NCBI GenBank assembly: GCA_014960805.1
Contig: CP063163.1
Coordinates: forward strand, 3,373,001 to 3,437,000
Length of the DNA stretch: 64,000 nt
Source: Cytobacillus suaedae
GTDB lineage: Bacteria; Bacillota; Bacilli; Bacillales; Bacillaceae_L
Reading direction: 5' to 3'
The translations under genes and the position numbers were made by a program. Shown here one piece after another: positions 55,270-63,461 of the stretch. Every line of letters starts with the position of its first letter. The stretch's first letter is position 1. The notes beneath the pieces were generated by a model. It was given only the letters and a program-made list of their open reading frames with translations, did not search any database and was not told where the DNA came from.

Positions 55270-56062
55270 AAATTTGAACTGTTTTTATATTTTCTATTGG
55301 GCGTTCAAGCCATTGTGAAGCAATCTTTTGAAAAATCTCTTTTTCTCCTGTAGTTAAGAAGAGATGTTTTCTCTTATTTGAACCTTTATTTAGCAGTCCT
55401 TTGTAGTAAAGAATGGTACTTACTTCCCTAGCAGTCTCATCACCAGAACATATGAGATTTACATTTTTCCCAACAGCTTCTTGAATGGTAGGTCTCAATA
55501 ATGGATAATGTGTACAACCAAGAATCAGTGTATCCATCTTACTATCTTCCAATGGAAGGAGAGATTCTTTCACAATTTGTAATGACTTTTCATTATTGAA
55601 TTCTCCACTTTCAACTAATGGAACAAAGTTAGGGCAAGCTAGGCTTTCAACGTTAATCTGGCTATTTATTGATTTAAGAGCAGTTTCGTATGCTCCACTA
55701 TTTATTGTATTAATTGTCCCAATAACACCTATGTTGTGATTTTTAGTTACTTTAAGTGCTGTTCTTGCTCCAGGGAACACAACTCCAATTACCGGTATAT
55801 TTAATTCTGCTTGAATATCGTCCAAAACTAGAGCGGTTGCCGTATTACATGCAATGACTAATAATTTAATGTTGTAAGCAAGTACGTAATTTGTCATTTC
55901 CCAAGTAAATTGACTAACTTCTTTCTTAGGCCTTGGACCATATGGACACCTAGCAGTGTCGCCTAAGTAGATAATTTCTTCTTTTGGTAATTGACGCATA
56001 ATTTCTTTTGCTACTGTCAGTCCACCGACCCCAGAATCGATAATTCCAATTGGTCTGTACAA
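55268..56062 (-). CDS. racE: Glutamate racemase
   Basis: Supplies D-glutamate for peptidoglycan. The 264-residue protein starts at TTG with GAGG eight bases upstream. It contains the first catalytic cysteine in [11 protein letters not shown] and the second in [11 protein letters not shown], plus the N-terminal aspartate motif [14 protein letters not shown]. Both cysteines are intact. It follows a MarR-family gene by 10 bases and matches racE (glr) of B. subtilis in position. Confidence 0.96.
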   Translation of the reverse strand: MYRPIGIIDSGVGGLTVAKEIMRQLPKEEIIYLGDTARCPYGPRPKKEVSQFTWEMTNYVLAYNIKLLVIACNTATALVLDDIQAELNIPVIGVVFPGARTALKVTKNHNIGVIGTINTINSGAYETALKSINSQINVESLACPNFVPLVESGEFNNEKSLQIVKESLLPLEDSKMDTLILGCTHYPLLRPTIQEAVGKNVNLICSGDETAREVSTILYYKGLLNKGSNKRKHLFLTTGEKEIFQKIASQWLERPIENIKTVQI

Positions 56063-56072
56063 AAAAATCGCC

Positions 56073-56531
56073 TCATTCTGCTTTCATTTCATGATGTAAT
56101 TTAGCTAAGCTTTTCTCTAAAACTAGTATTTCTTCTTTTGAAAAATCACCAAGCACTTCTGATAAGTAATTTTGACGTTTTTGTATTACTTCCTCGATAA
56201 TGCGCTCCCCTTCATCAAGTAGGTGAATTCTTACTACTCGGCGGTCATTAGGGTCCTTAACACGCATAACTAGATGATTCTTTTCCATTCGATCAATTAA
56301 GTCTGTAGTTGTGCTGCACGCGAGAAACATTTTATTGGAAAGCTCACCAATTGTCATATCGCCACCTTCAAAAAGCCATTGAAGTGCAACAAACTGAGGT
56401 GGAGTAATTGTATAATTACTAAGAATTTCTCGGCCCTTTTGCTTAATGATAGCTGAGATATATCTTAACGATTTTTCTAAATCCGCAACTACCTGCTCTT
56501 CACTTACCGTTTGATGTCCTTGAATAGACAT
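56073..56531 (-). CDS. ysmB: MarR-family transcriptional regulator, YsmB-like
   Basis: Winged helix-turn-helix repressor of 152 residues. The DNA-binding part is [26 protein letters not shown] followed by the wing [18 protein letters not shown], both typical of MarR. Flanking helices form the dimer interface. The second ATG, at 56531, lies six bases after GGGGG and is chosen. Target genes cannot be read. It precedes racE in one unit. Confidence 0.9.
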   Translation of the reverse strand: MSIQGHQTVSEEQVVADLEKSLRYISAIIKQKGREILSNYTITPPQFVALQWLFEGGDMTIGELSNKMFLACSTTTDLIDRMEKNHLVMRVKDPNDRRVVRIHLLDEGERIIEEVIQKRQNYLSEVLGDFSKEEILVLEKSLAKLHHEMKAE

Positions 56532-56690
56532 AATCATCCCCCTTTATAGAATATAACCACATTCTCTACTAATTTATTTTATTTTCTACTTTTTTCGTCA
56601 AAAATGCAAGTATCATTTAGATTACATACCTGCAATTAGTGAGTTCTACCAACAAACTCTAAGGATAAATTCATCGTTAAAACTGGTTAA

Positions 56691-56731
56691 AACAAATCAG
56701 CTACCTTACTTTTGTTGTAAGATAGCTGATT
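56691..56731 (-). terminator. Terminator after gerE
   Basis: AATCAGCTA-x-CTTAC pairs with GTAAG-x-TAGCTGATT around a 7-base loop, followed by TGTTTT on the minus strand. Confidence 0.85.
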
Positions 56732-56735
56732 GTAA

Positions 56736-56960
56736 TTAAAGCTTAAGTTCGCCCATTCGAAGGAGCTCGACAACTGCTTGAGAGCGCCCCTTAACACCAA
56801 GCTTTTGCATCGCATTCGAAATGTGATTTCTAACCGTTTTTTCACTGATAAACAAATCACTGGCGATTTCCTTTGTTGTTTTGTCCTGAACTAATAGTTC
56901 AAAAACTTCTCTTTCTCTCTTTGTTAGTAGTGGCTTTGGTTGAAACTCATTCTCCTTCAA
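56736..56960 (-). CDS. gerE: Spore coat transcription factor GerE
   Basis: LuxR-type DNA-binding protein that tunes late mother-cell (sigma-K) genes, including coat genes. The 74 residues consist of little more than the helix-turn-helix domain: LLTKREREVFELLVQDKTTK and EIASDLFISEKTVRNHISNA. This is the full length of GerE. The start is TTG, ten bases after AGGAGG. A well-matching sigma-K promoter lies about 65 bases upstream. Confidence 0.97.
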   Translation of the reverse strand: MKENEFQPKPLLTKREREVFELLVQDKTTKEIASDLFISEKTVRNHISNAMQKLGVKGRSQAVVELLRMGELKL

Positions 56961-57024
56961 GTACTGTAACCCTCCTTGCCTTAGCCAGAGCTGAACTACC
57001 GGATGGGTATATATTTAGTCAACA

Positions 57025-57053
57025 TATACTATGAGGTAAATGCGTTTCCTGTG
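57025..57053 (-). promoter_or_regulatory. Candidate sigma-K promoter of gerE
   Basis: The minus strand reads CACA, 16 bases, CATAGTATA. This matches the sigma-K consensus mACm-N16-CATAnnnTA exactly. The predicted start lies about 55 bases before the gerE TTG. gerE is known to be transcribed by sigma-K. Confidence 0.7.
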
Positions 57054-57091
57054 ACTGAAATTGCGATATGTATTATAATAAATCGCCTATT

Positions 57092-57562
57092 TTATATAAA
57101 TATTAGTTCTTTTGATACATTTTCTATTACGGTTCTCATATCTGTTGACCATGGTACGCCTTTACCCTTCTTCTTCGACATTTGAACAATCGTTCCTCTA
57201 CCCGTAAAGAAGGCATTTTTATGCTCATCTGCACCCATATAATGAAGATTCATCGACGAGTTGCCTATTTTATGAATCTTCACATAGATGTCGATGACTT
57301 GATCAAAATAAACCTGCTTTAGAAAATCACACTGAAGATCCGCTACAACAGGTATAACTTCGCTTGTGGGTTCGGTCCATTCTTGCATAAAGCCTAGGCT
57401 TTTAAAAAACTCAATTCGAGCCTCTTCAAAATAGATAAAAGGAATTGTATTGTTCAAATGTCCGAACATGTCAGTTTCTGAGAAACGGACTTTAACTTTA
57501 TGATTAAATGTAAATGATTCTTTCCATGTGGATAAATCATTAATATAAGGTATGTTTTTCAT
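57092..57562 (-). CDS. ysmA: 4HBT-type acyl-CoA thioesterase, YsmA-like
   Basis: Hotdog-fold thioesterase of 156 residues. The active-site region is VKVRFSETDMFGHLNNTIPF followed by YFEEARIEFF, the YbgC/FadM pattern, with threonine and aspartate at the usual place. The substrate is unknown. It lies upstream of gerE in the same direction, as ysmA does in B. subtilis, but the gerE sigma-K promoter sits just upstream of gerE after its stop codon, so the two need not be co-transcribed. Confidence 0.85.
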   Translation of the reverse strand: MKNIPYINDLSTWKESFTFNHKVKVRFSETDMFGHLNNTIPFIYFEEARIEFFKSLGFMQEWTEPTSEVIPVVADLQCDFLKQVYFDQVIDIYVKIHKIGNSSMNLHYMGADEHKNAFFTGRGTIVQMSKKKGKGVPWSTDMRTVIENVSKELIFI

Positions 57563-57616
57563 CCTAAGATGCTCCTAACTTTTGTAAATTAGTTAAAGTT
57601 CTTTGTGTGATACTAA

Positions 57617-57650
57617 GCAGAAGTCAATTGCCTTCCACTCAAAATCCACT
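57617..57650. repeat. Decayed remnant of the first palindromic repeat family
   Basis: GCAGAAGTCAATTGCCTTCC followed by ACTCAAAATCCACT resembles the right arm of copies A and B (GCAGGAGTCAAGTGCCTT, then CGCTCCAATCCACT) with a few changes and one inserted base. No other part of the element remains. Confidence 0.6.
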
Positions 57651-57695
57651 TTTTGGTTAACTTTATTTGAAAAACCTTTACGAAAAGAGCCTTTG

Positions 57696-57730
57696 AAAAA
57701 AGCCCCTTCATTAGACATGAAGAGGCTTTT
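57696..57730 (-). terminator. Terminator of the sdh operon
   Basis: AAAAGCC-CTTCAT on the minus strand pairs with ATGAAG-GGCTTTT around a short loop, with a T-run following. It begins 5 bases after the sdhB stop codon. Confidence 0.88.
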
Positions 57731-57734
57731 ATTA

Positions 57735-58496
57735 TTACGCTTGGTCGCTTCCGAAGAAGTTTCTGAATGATTGGATGGTAGTATCTCTGTTTAGTGCAGC
57801 AATTGATGTTGTTAACGGGATACCCTTTGGACAGGATTGCACACAGTTTTGTGAGTTACCGCAGTTCGCAAGGCCACCATCACCCATAATTGAATTTAAG
57901 CGTTCTGCCTTATTCATTTCACCCGTTGGATGAGCATTGAATAAACGAACTTGAGATAAAGGTGCAGGTCCAATGAAATCAGATTTACTATTTACATTAG
58001 GACAAGCCTCTAAACACACACCACATGTCATACATTTTGATAGCTCATACGCCCACTGACGCTTTGTTTCAGGCATTCGTGGTCCAGGACCTAAATCATA
58101 AGTTCCATCAATCGGAATCCATGCTTTAACCTTTTTAAGAGAATCAAACATTCTCTTACGATCTACCTGTAAATCACGAACTACCGGGAAAGTTCTCATT
58201 GGCTCTAAACGAATTGGCTGCTCTAGTTGATCAACAAGGGCAGTACAAGACTGACGCGGTTTACCATTGATAATCATCGAACAAGCACCACATACTTCCT
58301 CAAGACAGTTCATGTCCCAAGAGATTGGAACTGTTTGGTTACCTCTAGCATCCACCGGATTACGTCTAATCTCCATTAGTGCTGAGATTACATTCATGTT
58401 CGGACGATATGGAATTTTAAACTCCTGTGTATAAGGGGCTGTTTCAGGACTATCTTGACGAGTAATAATAAAATGAACAATTTTGTTTTCACTCAT
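57735..58496 (-). CDS. sdhB: Succinate dehydrogenase iron-sulfur subunit
   Basis: Carries electrons from the flavoprotein to the membrane cytochrome. The 253 residues show the [2Fe-2S] site CLEEVCGACSMIINGKPRQS plus Cys, the [4Fe-4S] site CMTCGVCLEACP and the [3Fe-4S]-type site CGNSQNCVQSCPKGIPL. It lies 3 bases after sdhA and ends in a strong terminator. The cluster ligands are complete. Confidence 0.97.
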   Translation of the reverse strand: MSENKIVHFIITRQDSPETAPYTQEFKIPYRPNMNVISALMEIRRNPVDARGNQTVPISWDMNCLEEVCGACSMIINGKPRQSCTALVDQLEQPIRLEPMRTFPVVRDLQVDRKRMFDSLKKVKAWIPIDGTYDLGPGPRMPETKRQWAYELSKCMTCGVCLEACPNVNSKSDFIGPAPLSQVRLFNAHPTGEMNKAERLNSIMGDGGLANCGNSQNCVQSCPKGIPLTTSIAALNRDTTIQSFRNFFGSDQA

Positions 58497-58499
58497 GGC

Positions 58500-60260
58500 T
58501 TAGTTCTCCCCCTTTTTCTTAGAGTAATCACGCTTACGTGGCTGAATTAAAGATGTATCAACATCCTCATAGCTAAATTGTGGTGCAGATTTACTATCTT
58601 TAAATTTAGCCATCGTTGTTTTTAACCACTCTTCATCATTACGCTCTGTGAATTCTGGCTTATAATGTGCTCCACGACTTTCGTTACGGTTGTAGGCACC
58701 AAGTGTAACTACACGAGAAAGATGTAGCATGTTTTCTAATTGACGTGTAAATACTGCACCTTGATTGCTCCACTTCGCAGTATCGTTAATATTGATCTTG
58801 CCAAAACGCTCAAGTAGCTCTTGAATCTTCTCATCTGTTTTCAATAATTTATCATTGTATCTTACAACAGTAACGTTATCAGTCATCCACTCACCAAGTT
58901 CTTTGTGAAGGATATAAGCATTTTCGTTACCATCCATACTCATGATTGAGTTCCACTTATCTTCTTGTTCTTTAACGTGACGGTCAAATACTGAAGAAGG
59001 AATTGATTCCGTACTCTTTTCTAGTCCATTCATGTAACGGATTGCATTCGGACCAGCAACCATACCACCATAGATAGCAGATAATAATGAGTTAGCCCCT
59101 AAACGGTTTGCACCGTGTTGAGAATAATCACACTCACCAGCTGCAAAAAGACCTGGGATATTCGTCATTTGGTCATAATCAACCCATAATCCACCCATTG
59201 AATAGTGAACAGCAGGGAAGATTTTCATCGGTACTTTACGAGGATCATCACCCATGAATTTTTCATAGATTTCAATGATTCCACCAAGTTTGATATCAAG
59301 CTCTTTAGGATCTTTATGAGAAAGATCTAAATACACCATGTTTTCACCGTTGATACCAGCTTTTAAATCTACACATACGTGGAAGATTTCACGAGTTGCG
59401 ATATCACGTGGTACCAAGTTTCCGTAAGCAGGATATTTCTCTTCTAGGAAGTACCATGGCTTACCATCTTTATAAGTCCAAACACGTCCACCTTCACCAC
59501 GAGCAGATTCACTCATCAGACGAAGCTTATCGTCTCCTGGGATAGCAGTTGGATGAATTTGAATAAACTCACCATTAGAATAAATTGCACCTTGTTGGTA
59601 TACGATAGATGCAGCTGAACCTGTATTAATTACTGAGTTTGTAGATTTACCAAAGATAATACCAGGTCCACCAGTAGCCATAATTACAGCGTCACCAGCG
59701 AAAGCCTTGATTTCCATAGTTGTTAAATCCTGACCAGTAATACCTCGGCAAATACCCTCATCATCTATAATAGCACCTAAAAATTCCCAGCCTTCATACT
59801 TCGTAACTAGTCCTGCTACTTCATAACGACGAACTTGCTCATCTAATGCATAAAGTAATTGTTGACCTGTAGTTGCACCAGCAAATGCTGTACGGTGATG
59901 CTGAGTTCCACCGAAACGACGGAAATCTAGTAATCCTTCTGGAGTACGGTTAAACATTACACCCATACGGTCAAGTAAATGGATAATTCCTGGAGCAGCC
60001 TCTGTCATAGCTTTAACAGGTGGTTGGTTTGCTAAGAAATCTCCACCATAAACTGTATCATCAAAGTGCTCCCACGGGGAATCTCCTTCACCCTTCGTAT
60101 TTACAGCACCATTAATCCCACCTTGTGCACAAACAGAGTGAGAACGTTTTACAGGAACAAGTGAAAATAAATCAACTTGTACTCCTGCTTCTGCAGCTTT
60201 AATTGTTGCCATTAAGCCAGCTAAACCACCGCCGACTACGATAATTCTTCCTTTACCCAT
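58500..60260 (-). CDS. sdhA: Succinate dehydrogenase flavoprotein subunit
   Basis: Oxidises succinate to fumarate in the TCA cycle and aerobic respiration. The 586 residues begin with the FAD-binding IIVVGGGLAGLMATIKAAE. The covalent FAD histidine motif RSHSVCAQGGING comes next, then substrate residues HPTAIPGDD and the active-site HYSMGGLWVDYDQ. GAGGGG precedes the ATG. The gene lies between sdhC and sdhB, the order known from B. subtilis. Confidence 0.97.
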   Translation of the reverse strand: MGKGRIIVVGGGLAGLMATIKAAEAGVQVDLFSLVPVKRSHSVCAQGGINGAVNTKGEGDSPWEHFDDTVYGGDFLANQPPVKAMTEAAPGIIHLLDRMGVMFNRTPEGLLDFRRFGGTQHHRTAFAGATTGQQLLYALDEQVRRYEVAGLVTKYEGWEFLGAIIDDEGICRGITGQDLTTMEIKAFAGDAVIMATGGPGIIFGKSTNSVINTGSAASIVYQQGAIYSNGEFIQIHPTAIPGDDKLRLMSESARGEGGRVWTYKDGKPWYFLEEKYPAYGNLVPRDIATREIFHVCVDLKAGINGENMVYLDLSHKDPKELDIKLGGIIEIYEKFMGDDPRKVPMKIFPAVHYSMGGLWVDYDQMTNIPGLFAAGECDYSQHGANRLGANSLLSAIYGGMVAGPNAIRYMNGLEKSTESIPSSVFDRHVKEQEDKWNSIMSMDGNENAYILHKELGEWMTDNVTVVRYNDKLLKTDEKIQELLERFGKININDTAKWSNQGAVFTRQLENMLHLSRVVTLGAYNRNESRGAHYKPEFTERNDEEWLKTTMAKFKDSKSAPQFSYEDVDTSLIQPRKRDYSKKKGEN

Positions 60261-60346
60261 AGTAACTCACCCCTCAAAAGTTATTACATACGCAATAACG
60301 AGCTTAAATCATTTATTCTAATAATCTTAAATTATAGGTTTGTAGT

Positions 60347-60955
60347 TTATACAAAAGCGAAAATCGCACGTAATCCTACGAATGATAGTGCTACGAAAAT
60401 ACCAAGTGTTGCATAAGTAGAGATTAATTGAGAACGTGGTGAAACTGTAATTCCCCAGCTTACACAGAATGACCATAATCCATTAGCAAAGTGGAAAATT
60501 GTAGAGATAACACCTACAATATAGAACACTAGCATGAAAGGATTAGCTAAGATGTTCTCCATCATTTGGAAGTTTACTTCAGCACCTAATGCTGCTGCAA
60601 TACGAGTTTCCCAGACATGCCAAACGATAAAAATTAGTGTGATAATTCCTGATATACGTTGTAATAAGAACATTTGGTTTCTGAAAAAACTATAATTGCT
60701 AACATTGTTTTTAGCTGTAAATGCAATGTAAAGTCCATAAACAGCATGGAAGATGATTGGAATAAAAATAATTACAGCCTCTAATACATAACGAAAAGGA
60801 AGACTCTCCATAAAATGAGCAGCATTATTAAATGCCTCTACTCCCTTTGTAGCAAAATGATTCACTACTAAGTGTTGAATAAGAAATATTCCAACAGGAA
60901 CAACACCTAAAAGTGAATGGAGTCGACGATAAAAAAACTCACGATTTCCTCCCAT
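60347..60955 (-). CDS. sdhC: Succinate dehydrogenase cytochrome b558 subunit
   Basis: Diheme membrane anchor that passes electrons to menaquinone. The 202 residues have five hydrophobic helices. Conserved histidines lie in RRLHSLLGVVPVGIFLIQHL, FHAVYGLYIAF and IVWHVWETR. AAGGGGGG lies six bases before the ATG. No sdhD is present, as is normal for the Bacillus type. Confidence 0.96.
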   Translation of the reverse strand: MGGNREFFYRRLHSLLGVVPVGIFLIQHLVVNHFATKGVEAFNNAAHFMESLPFRYVLEAVIIFIPIIFHAVYGLYIAFTAKNNVSNYSFFRNQMFLLQRISGIITLIFIVWHVWETRIAAALGAEVNFQMMENILANPFMLVFYIVGVISTIFHFANGLWSFCVSWGITVSPRSQLISTYATLGIFVALSFVGLRAIFAFV

Positions 60956-61358
60956 AATTTACCCCCCTTAAAATTTAGCACCATATATCCATATAGTACT
61001 CTTTGTTGATGTGTAGCTCACATTTCCCTTTTTATTATTAAATGACAAATGAAAACCCTTGCAATAGTAGTTATTATTCCCCCACCATCAAACGACAAGA
61101 ATTGACAACACTATTGTAGAAATTTCTTTATCAATATAATGTAACAAATACATTTTACTCTCATACAGAAGTAGCGTCAAGGAATCATGTACACAAATTG
61201 TTCAAATTAAAACAATTCAATTACCGTAATTACCAATTACTTACAACTCATTTCAAAATATTAATTTAGAATCATAATCAGTATTTATTCGACAAAAAAA
61301 TTCATGTTTTTAATCTACCCTCTTGTTATATAATAATTTAGAGAAAGAGGGGAATCGT
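60956..61358. other. sdhC-yslB divergent intergenic region
   Basis: This AT-rich gap of about 400 bases should hold the sdh promoter on the minus strand and the yslB promoter on the plus strand. For yslB a TATAAT lies at 61329-61334, 25 bases before the start, with a poor -35. No clear sdh promoter, repeat or RNA motif was recognised. Confidence 0.35.
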
Positions 61359-61817
61359 GTGAGAAATACTATCTTAGATGTAAATAAATCTTTTTTTGAT
61401 GAAAAACAAGTACCAAGCTTCGGTTATGAATTATTAAGAGAAGTTTTGATACCGGATCTACTCGGCAAGGATACTCCTCAGCTATTATATTGGGCAGGAA
61501 AGAATTTAGCTAGGAAGTATCCATTAGACTCAATTGAAATGATTGTTGACTTTTTCAGTAAAGCTGGTTGGGGTCAATTGACACTCGATAAGGATAAGAA
61601 AGACGAACTCGAGTTCCATTTGACCGGTGATCTGATTTCGAATCGTCTCTCTAATAAGGAACCTTCCACGTTCCAACTCGAATCAGGCTTTCTAGCTCAA
61701 CAAATCCAACACCAAAAAGGTCAATTATCTGAAGCATATGAACAACAGAAAAACAGAGCCCTAAAGGTCATTTTTACAGTAAAAACCGACAAAAAGGACA
61801 TCATTAATCATATGTAA
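61359..61817 (+). CDS. yslB: YslB-like conserved protein (DUF2507)
   Basis: A 152-residue soluble protein of the YslB family, with unknown function. The GTG at 61359 lies six bases after GAGGGG and gives a length close to the B. subtilis protein; an upstream TTG extension is rejected. Conserved stretches are PSFGYELLREVLIPDLLGKD and LLYWAGKNLARKYPL, and VDFFSKAGWGQL. It is the only plus-strand gene in this part and sits between sdhC and lysC as in B. subtilis. Confidence 0.88.
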   Translation: MRNTILDVNKSFFDEKQVPSFGYELLREVLIPDLLGKDTPQLLYWAGKNLARKYPLDSIEMIVDFFSKAGWGQLTLDKDKKDELEFHLTGDLISNRLSNKEPSTFQLESGFLAQQIQHQKGQLSEAYEQQKNRALKVIFTVKTDKKDIINHM

Positions 61818-61819
61818 AA

Positions 61820-61843
61820 AAGCAAAGCGCTGGAGCTGGATGT
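61820..61843. repeat. Fragment of the second palindromic repeat family
   Basis: AGCAAAGCGCTGGAGCTGGA matches the right end of the 39501-39624 element (GGCACTGGAGCTGGAC). It lies between the yslB stop codon and the shared terminator. Confidence 0.5.
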
Positions 61844-61845
61844 AG

Positions 61846-61876
61846 AAAAGTGCGACACAGTCTGTGTCGCACCTTT
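61846..61876. terminator. Bidirectional terminator between yslB and lysC
   Basis: GTGCGACACAG and CTGTGTCGCAC form a perfect 11-base stem with a 1-base centre. AAAA and TTTT flanks allow use by both convergent genes. Confidence 0.85.
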
Positions 61877-61882
61877 TCATTT

Positions 61883-63121
61883 TTAGATTGTAATCTCTGA
61901 TTTGTCAGCAACAGATAAATCAAATGCCTCATGTAGTGCATCCACTGCTTTTACCATGTTTACTTGCTCAACTACCGTTGATACTTTGATTTCGGATGTA
62001 CTTACCATTTTTACTTGGATTCCGTGATTAGCTAAAACCTCAAACATTTCAGCTGCTACTCCTGGATTAGAAATCATTCCAGAACCAACAATAGATACTT
62101 TAGCTAATCCACTTTCATGCTGAATTTCTGTATATTTAAGCTCCTCACGGTTATTTTCTAGCACATGAATTGTATCCTCTAGATCCACTGTTTTAACCGA
62201 GAAAGAAATTGATGTTGTATTATCATTAGTTGTACTTTGAATGATAATATCCACATTTAAGCCATTCTGTGCTAATGTGGTAAATATTTTAGAAAGAGTC
62301 TGTAGTTCATTAGGTAATCCACAAACCGTTACCCTAGTTACCTGATCTTCAAATGCAATTCCTCTTACAATAAGGTTTTTTTCCATTGAAACTTCCTCCT
62401 CGATGATTGTCCCATTTTCTAGCTCCATGCTTGATCTAACCTCTAAAGGCATTAAATAATTTTTTGCGAATTCAACTGCTCTAGGATGAAGGACACCTGC
62501 ACCTAAGTTAGCCAGTTCTAACATTTCATCATATGAAACTGATTGTAATTTTCTTGCCGTTTTCACATAACGTGGATCCGTAGTATACACTCCAGTTACA
62601 TCAGTATAAATATCACACTTATCTGCTTTTAATGCAGCAGCTATAGCGACGGCTGTCGTATCCGAACCACCTCTTCCAAGAGTGGTGATTGCTCCGTCTA
62701 TAGTTACCCCTTGGAAACCAGCAACAACAACTATTTTTCCATTATCAAGACTTTCATTTAATTTCTTTGTATCTATATTAACGATACGTGCGTTACTATG
62801 TATCGCTTCAGTCTCAATGCCAGCTTGCCAACCTGTAAAGGATATTGAATCGTAGCCCTTTTCAAGTAATGCTAAAGTTAATAATGAAATGGTAACTTGT
62901 TCTCCTGTTGAAAGAAGCATATCCATTTCCCTCTTATTTGGATTTTTACTAATTTGCTTTGCTAGGGACACAAGTTCATCTGTTGATTTACCCATAGCAG
63001 AAACGACAACAACTACTTTATTCCCTCTATTTACCTCATGAATAACTCGATTGGCAACGTTCTGAATCCGCTCAATTGAACCAACTGATGTACCACCAAA
63101 TTTTTGTACAATGATTCCCAT
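61883..63121 (-). CDS. lysC: Aspartate kinase (lysine-sensitive, LysC type)
   Basis: Phosphorylates aspartate, the first step to lysine, diaminopimelate, threonine and methionine. The 412 residues begin IIVQKFGGTSVGSIERIQNV, the kinase signature, and contain TLGRGGSDTTAVAIAAALKA. Two C-terminal ACT domains (about residues 265-330 and 345-405) would bind the feedback amino acid. A lysine riboswitch precedes the gene. A strong internal ribosome binding site and ATG at 62386 match the known production of a separate beta subunit by the B. subtilis enzyme. Confidence 0.96.
   Translation of the reverse strand: MGIIVQKFGGTSVGSIERIQNVANRVIHEVNRGNKVVVVVSAMGKSTDELVSLAKQISKNPNKREMDMLLSTGEQVTISLLTLALLEKGYDSISFTGWQAGIETEAIHSNARIVNIDTKKLNESLDNGKIVVVAGFQGVTIDGAITTLGRGGSDTTAVAIAAALKADKCDIYTDVTGVYTTDPRYVKTARKLQSVSYDEMLELANLGAGVLHPRAVEFAKNYLMPLEVRSSMELENGTIIEEEVSMEKNLIVRGIAFEDQVTRVTVCGLPNELQTLSKIFTTLAQNGLNVDIIIQSTTNDNTTSISFSVKTVDLEDTIHVLENNREELKYTEIQHESGLAKVSIVGSGMISNPGVAAEMFEVLANHGIQVKMVSTSEIKVSTVVEQVNMVKAVDALHEAFDLSVADKSEITI
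62384..62400 (-). promoter_or_regulatory. lysC: Internal ribosome binding site and start for the LysC beta subunit
   Basis: Inside lysC the minus strand reads AGGAGG, 8 bases, ATG, in frame. Translation from here would give a 167-residue protein (MEKNLIVRGIAFEDQ...) consisting of the two ACT domains. B. subtilis aspartokinase II is built from alpha and in-frame beta subunits, so this site is probably functional. Confidence 0.75.
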
Positions 63122-63158
63122 TATTTAATCATCCTCTTCAATAATTTCTCTAAAACGC

Positions 63159-63390
63159 AAAAAAGCAATGAGACTAAAATCTCATTGCAGTGATAACGAA
63201 AATAACGTGTCACTTCGTGAGATAGCCCTCCAAGAGTTAATCTTGACAGTCTTACATCTATTAAATGCAAAACCAGCGAAAAAACAAAATGAGCGTTTTT
63301 TCACTTCGGCGTCCTTTCCTTTCGAACAGTGATTTACAGAGCTCATTCTCCTCCCACTGCCTACTATTAAAGTACGCACCTCTATCTTCA
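63159..63390 (-). promoter_or_regulatory. Lysine riboswitch (L box) of lysC
   Basis: The minus-strand leader holds the conserved pieces in order: AGATAGAGGTGCG near the 5' end, GGAGGAGAATGA, GAAAGGAAAGGACGCCGAAG, AGACTGTCAAGATTAACTC and TTGGAGGGCTATC. The terminator stem GCAATGAG ... CTCATTGC with six T residues follows (63159-63188). Lysine binding should cause termination ahead of lysC. Confidence 0.95.
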
Positions 63391-63461
63391 CTTCATTTTC
63401 AGAAGTGTATGAATATCAAATTAGTTGTAATTATATCAGAATCTAATATAAAAATACAAGG

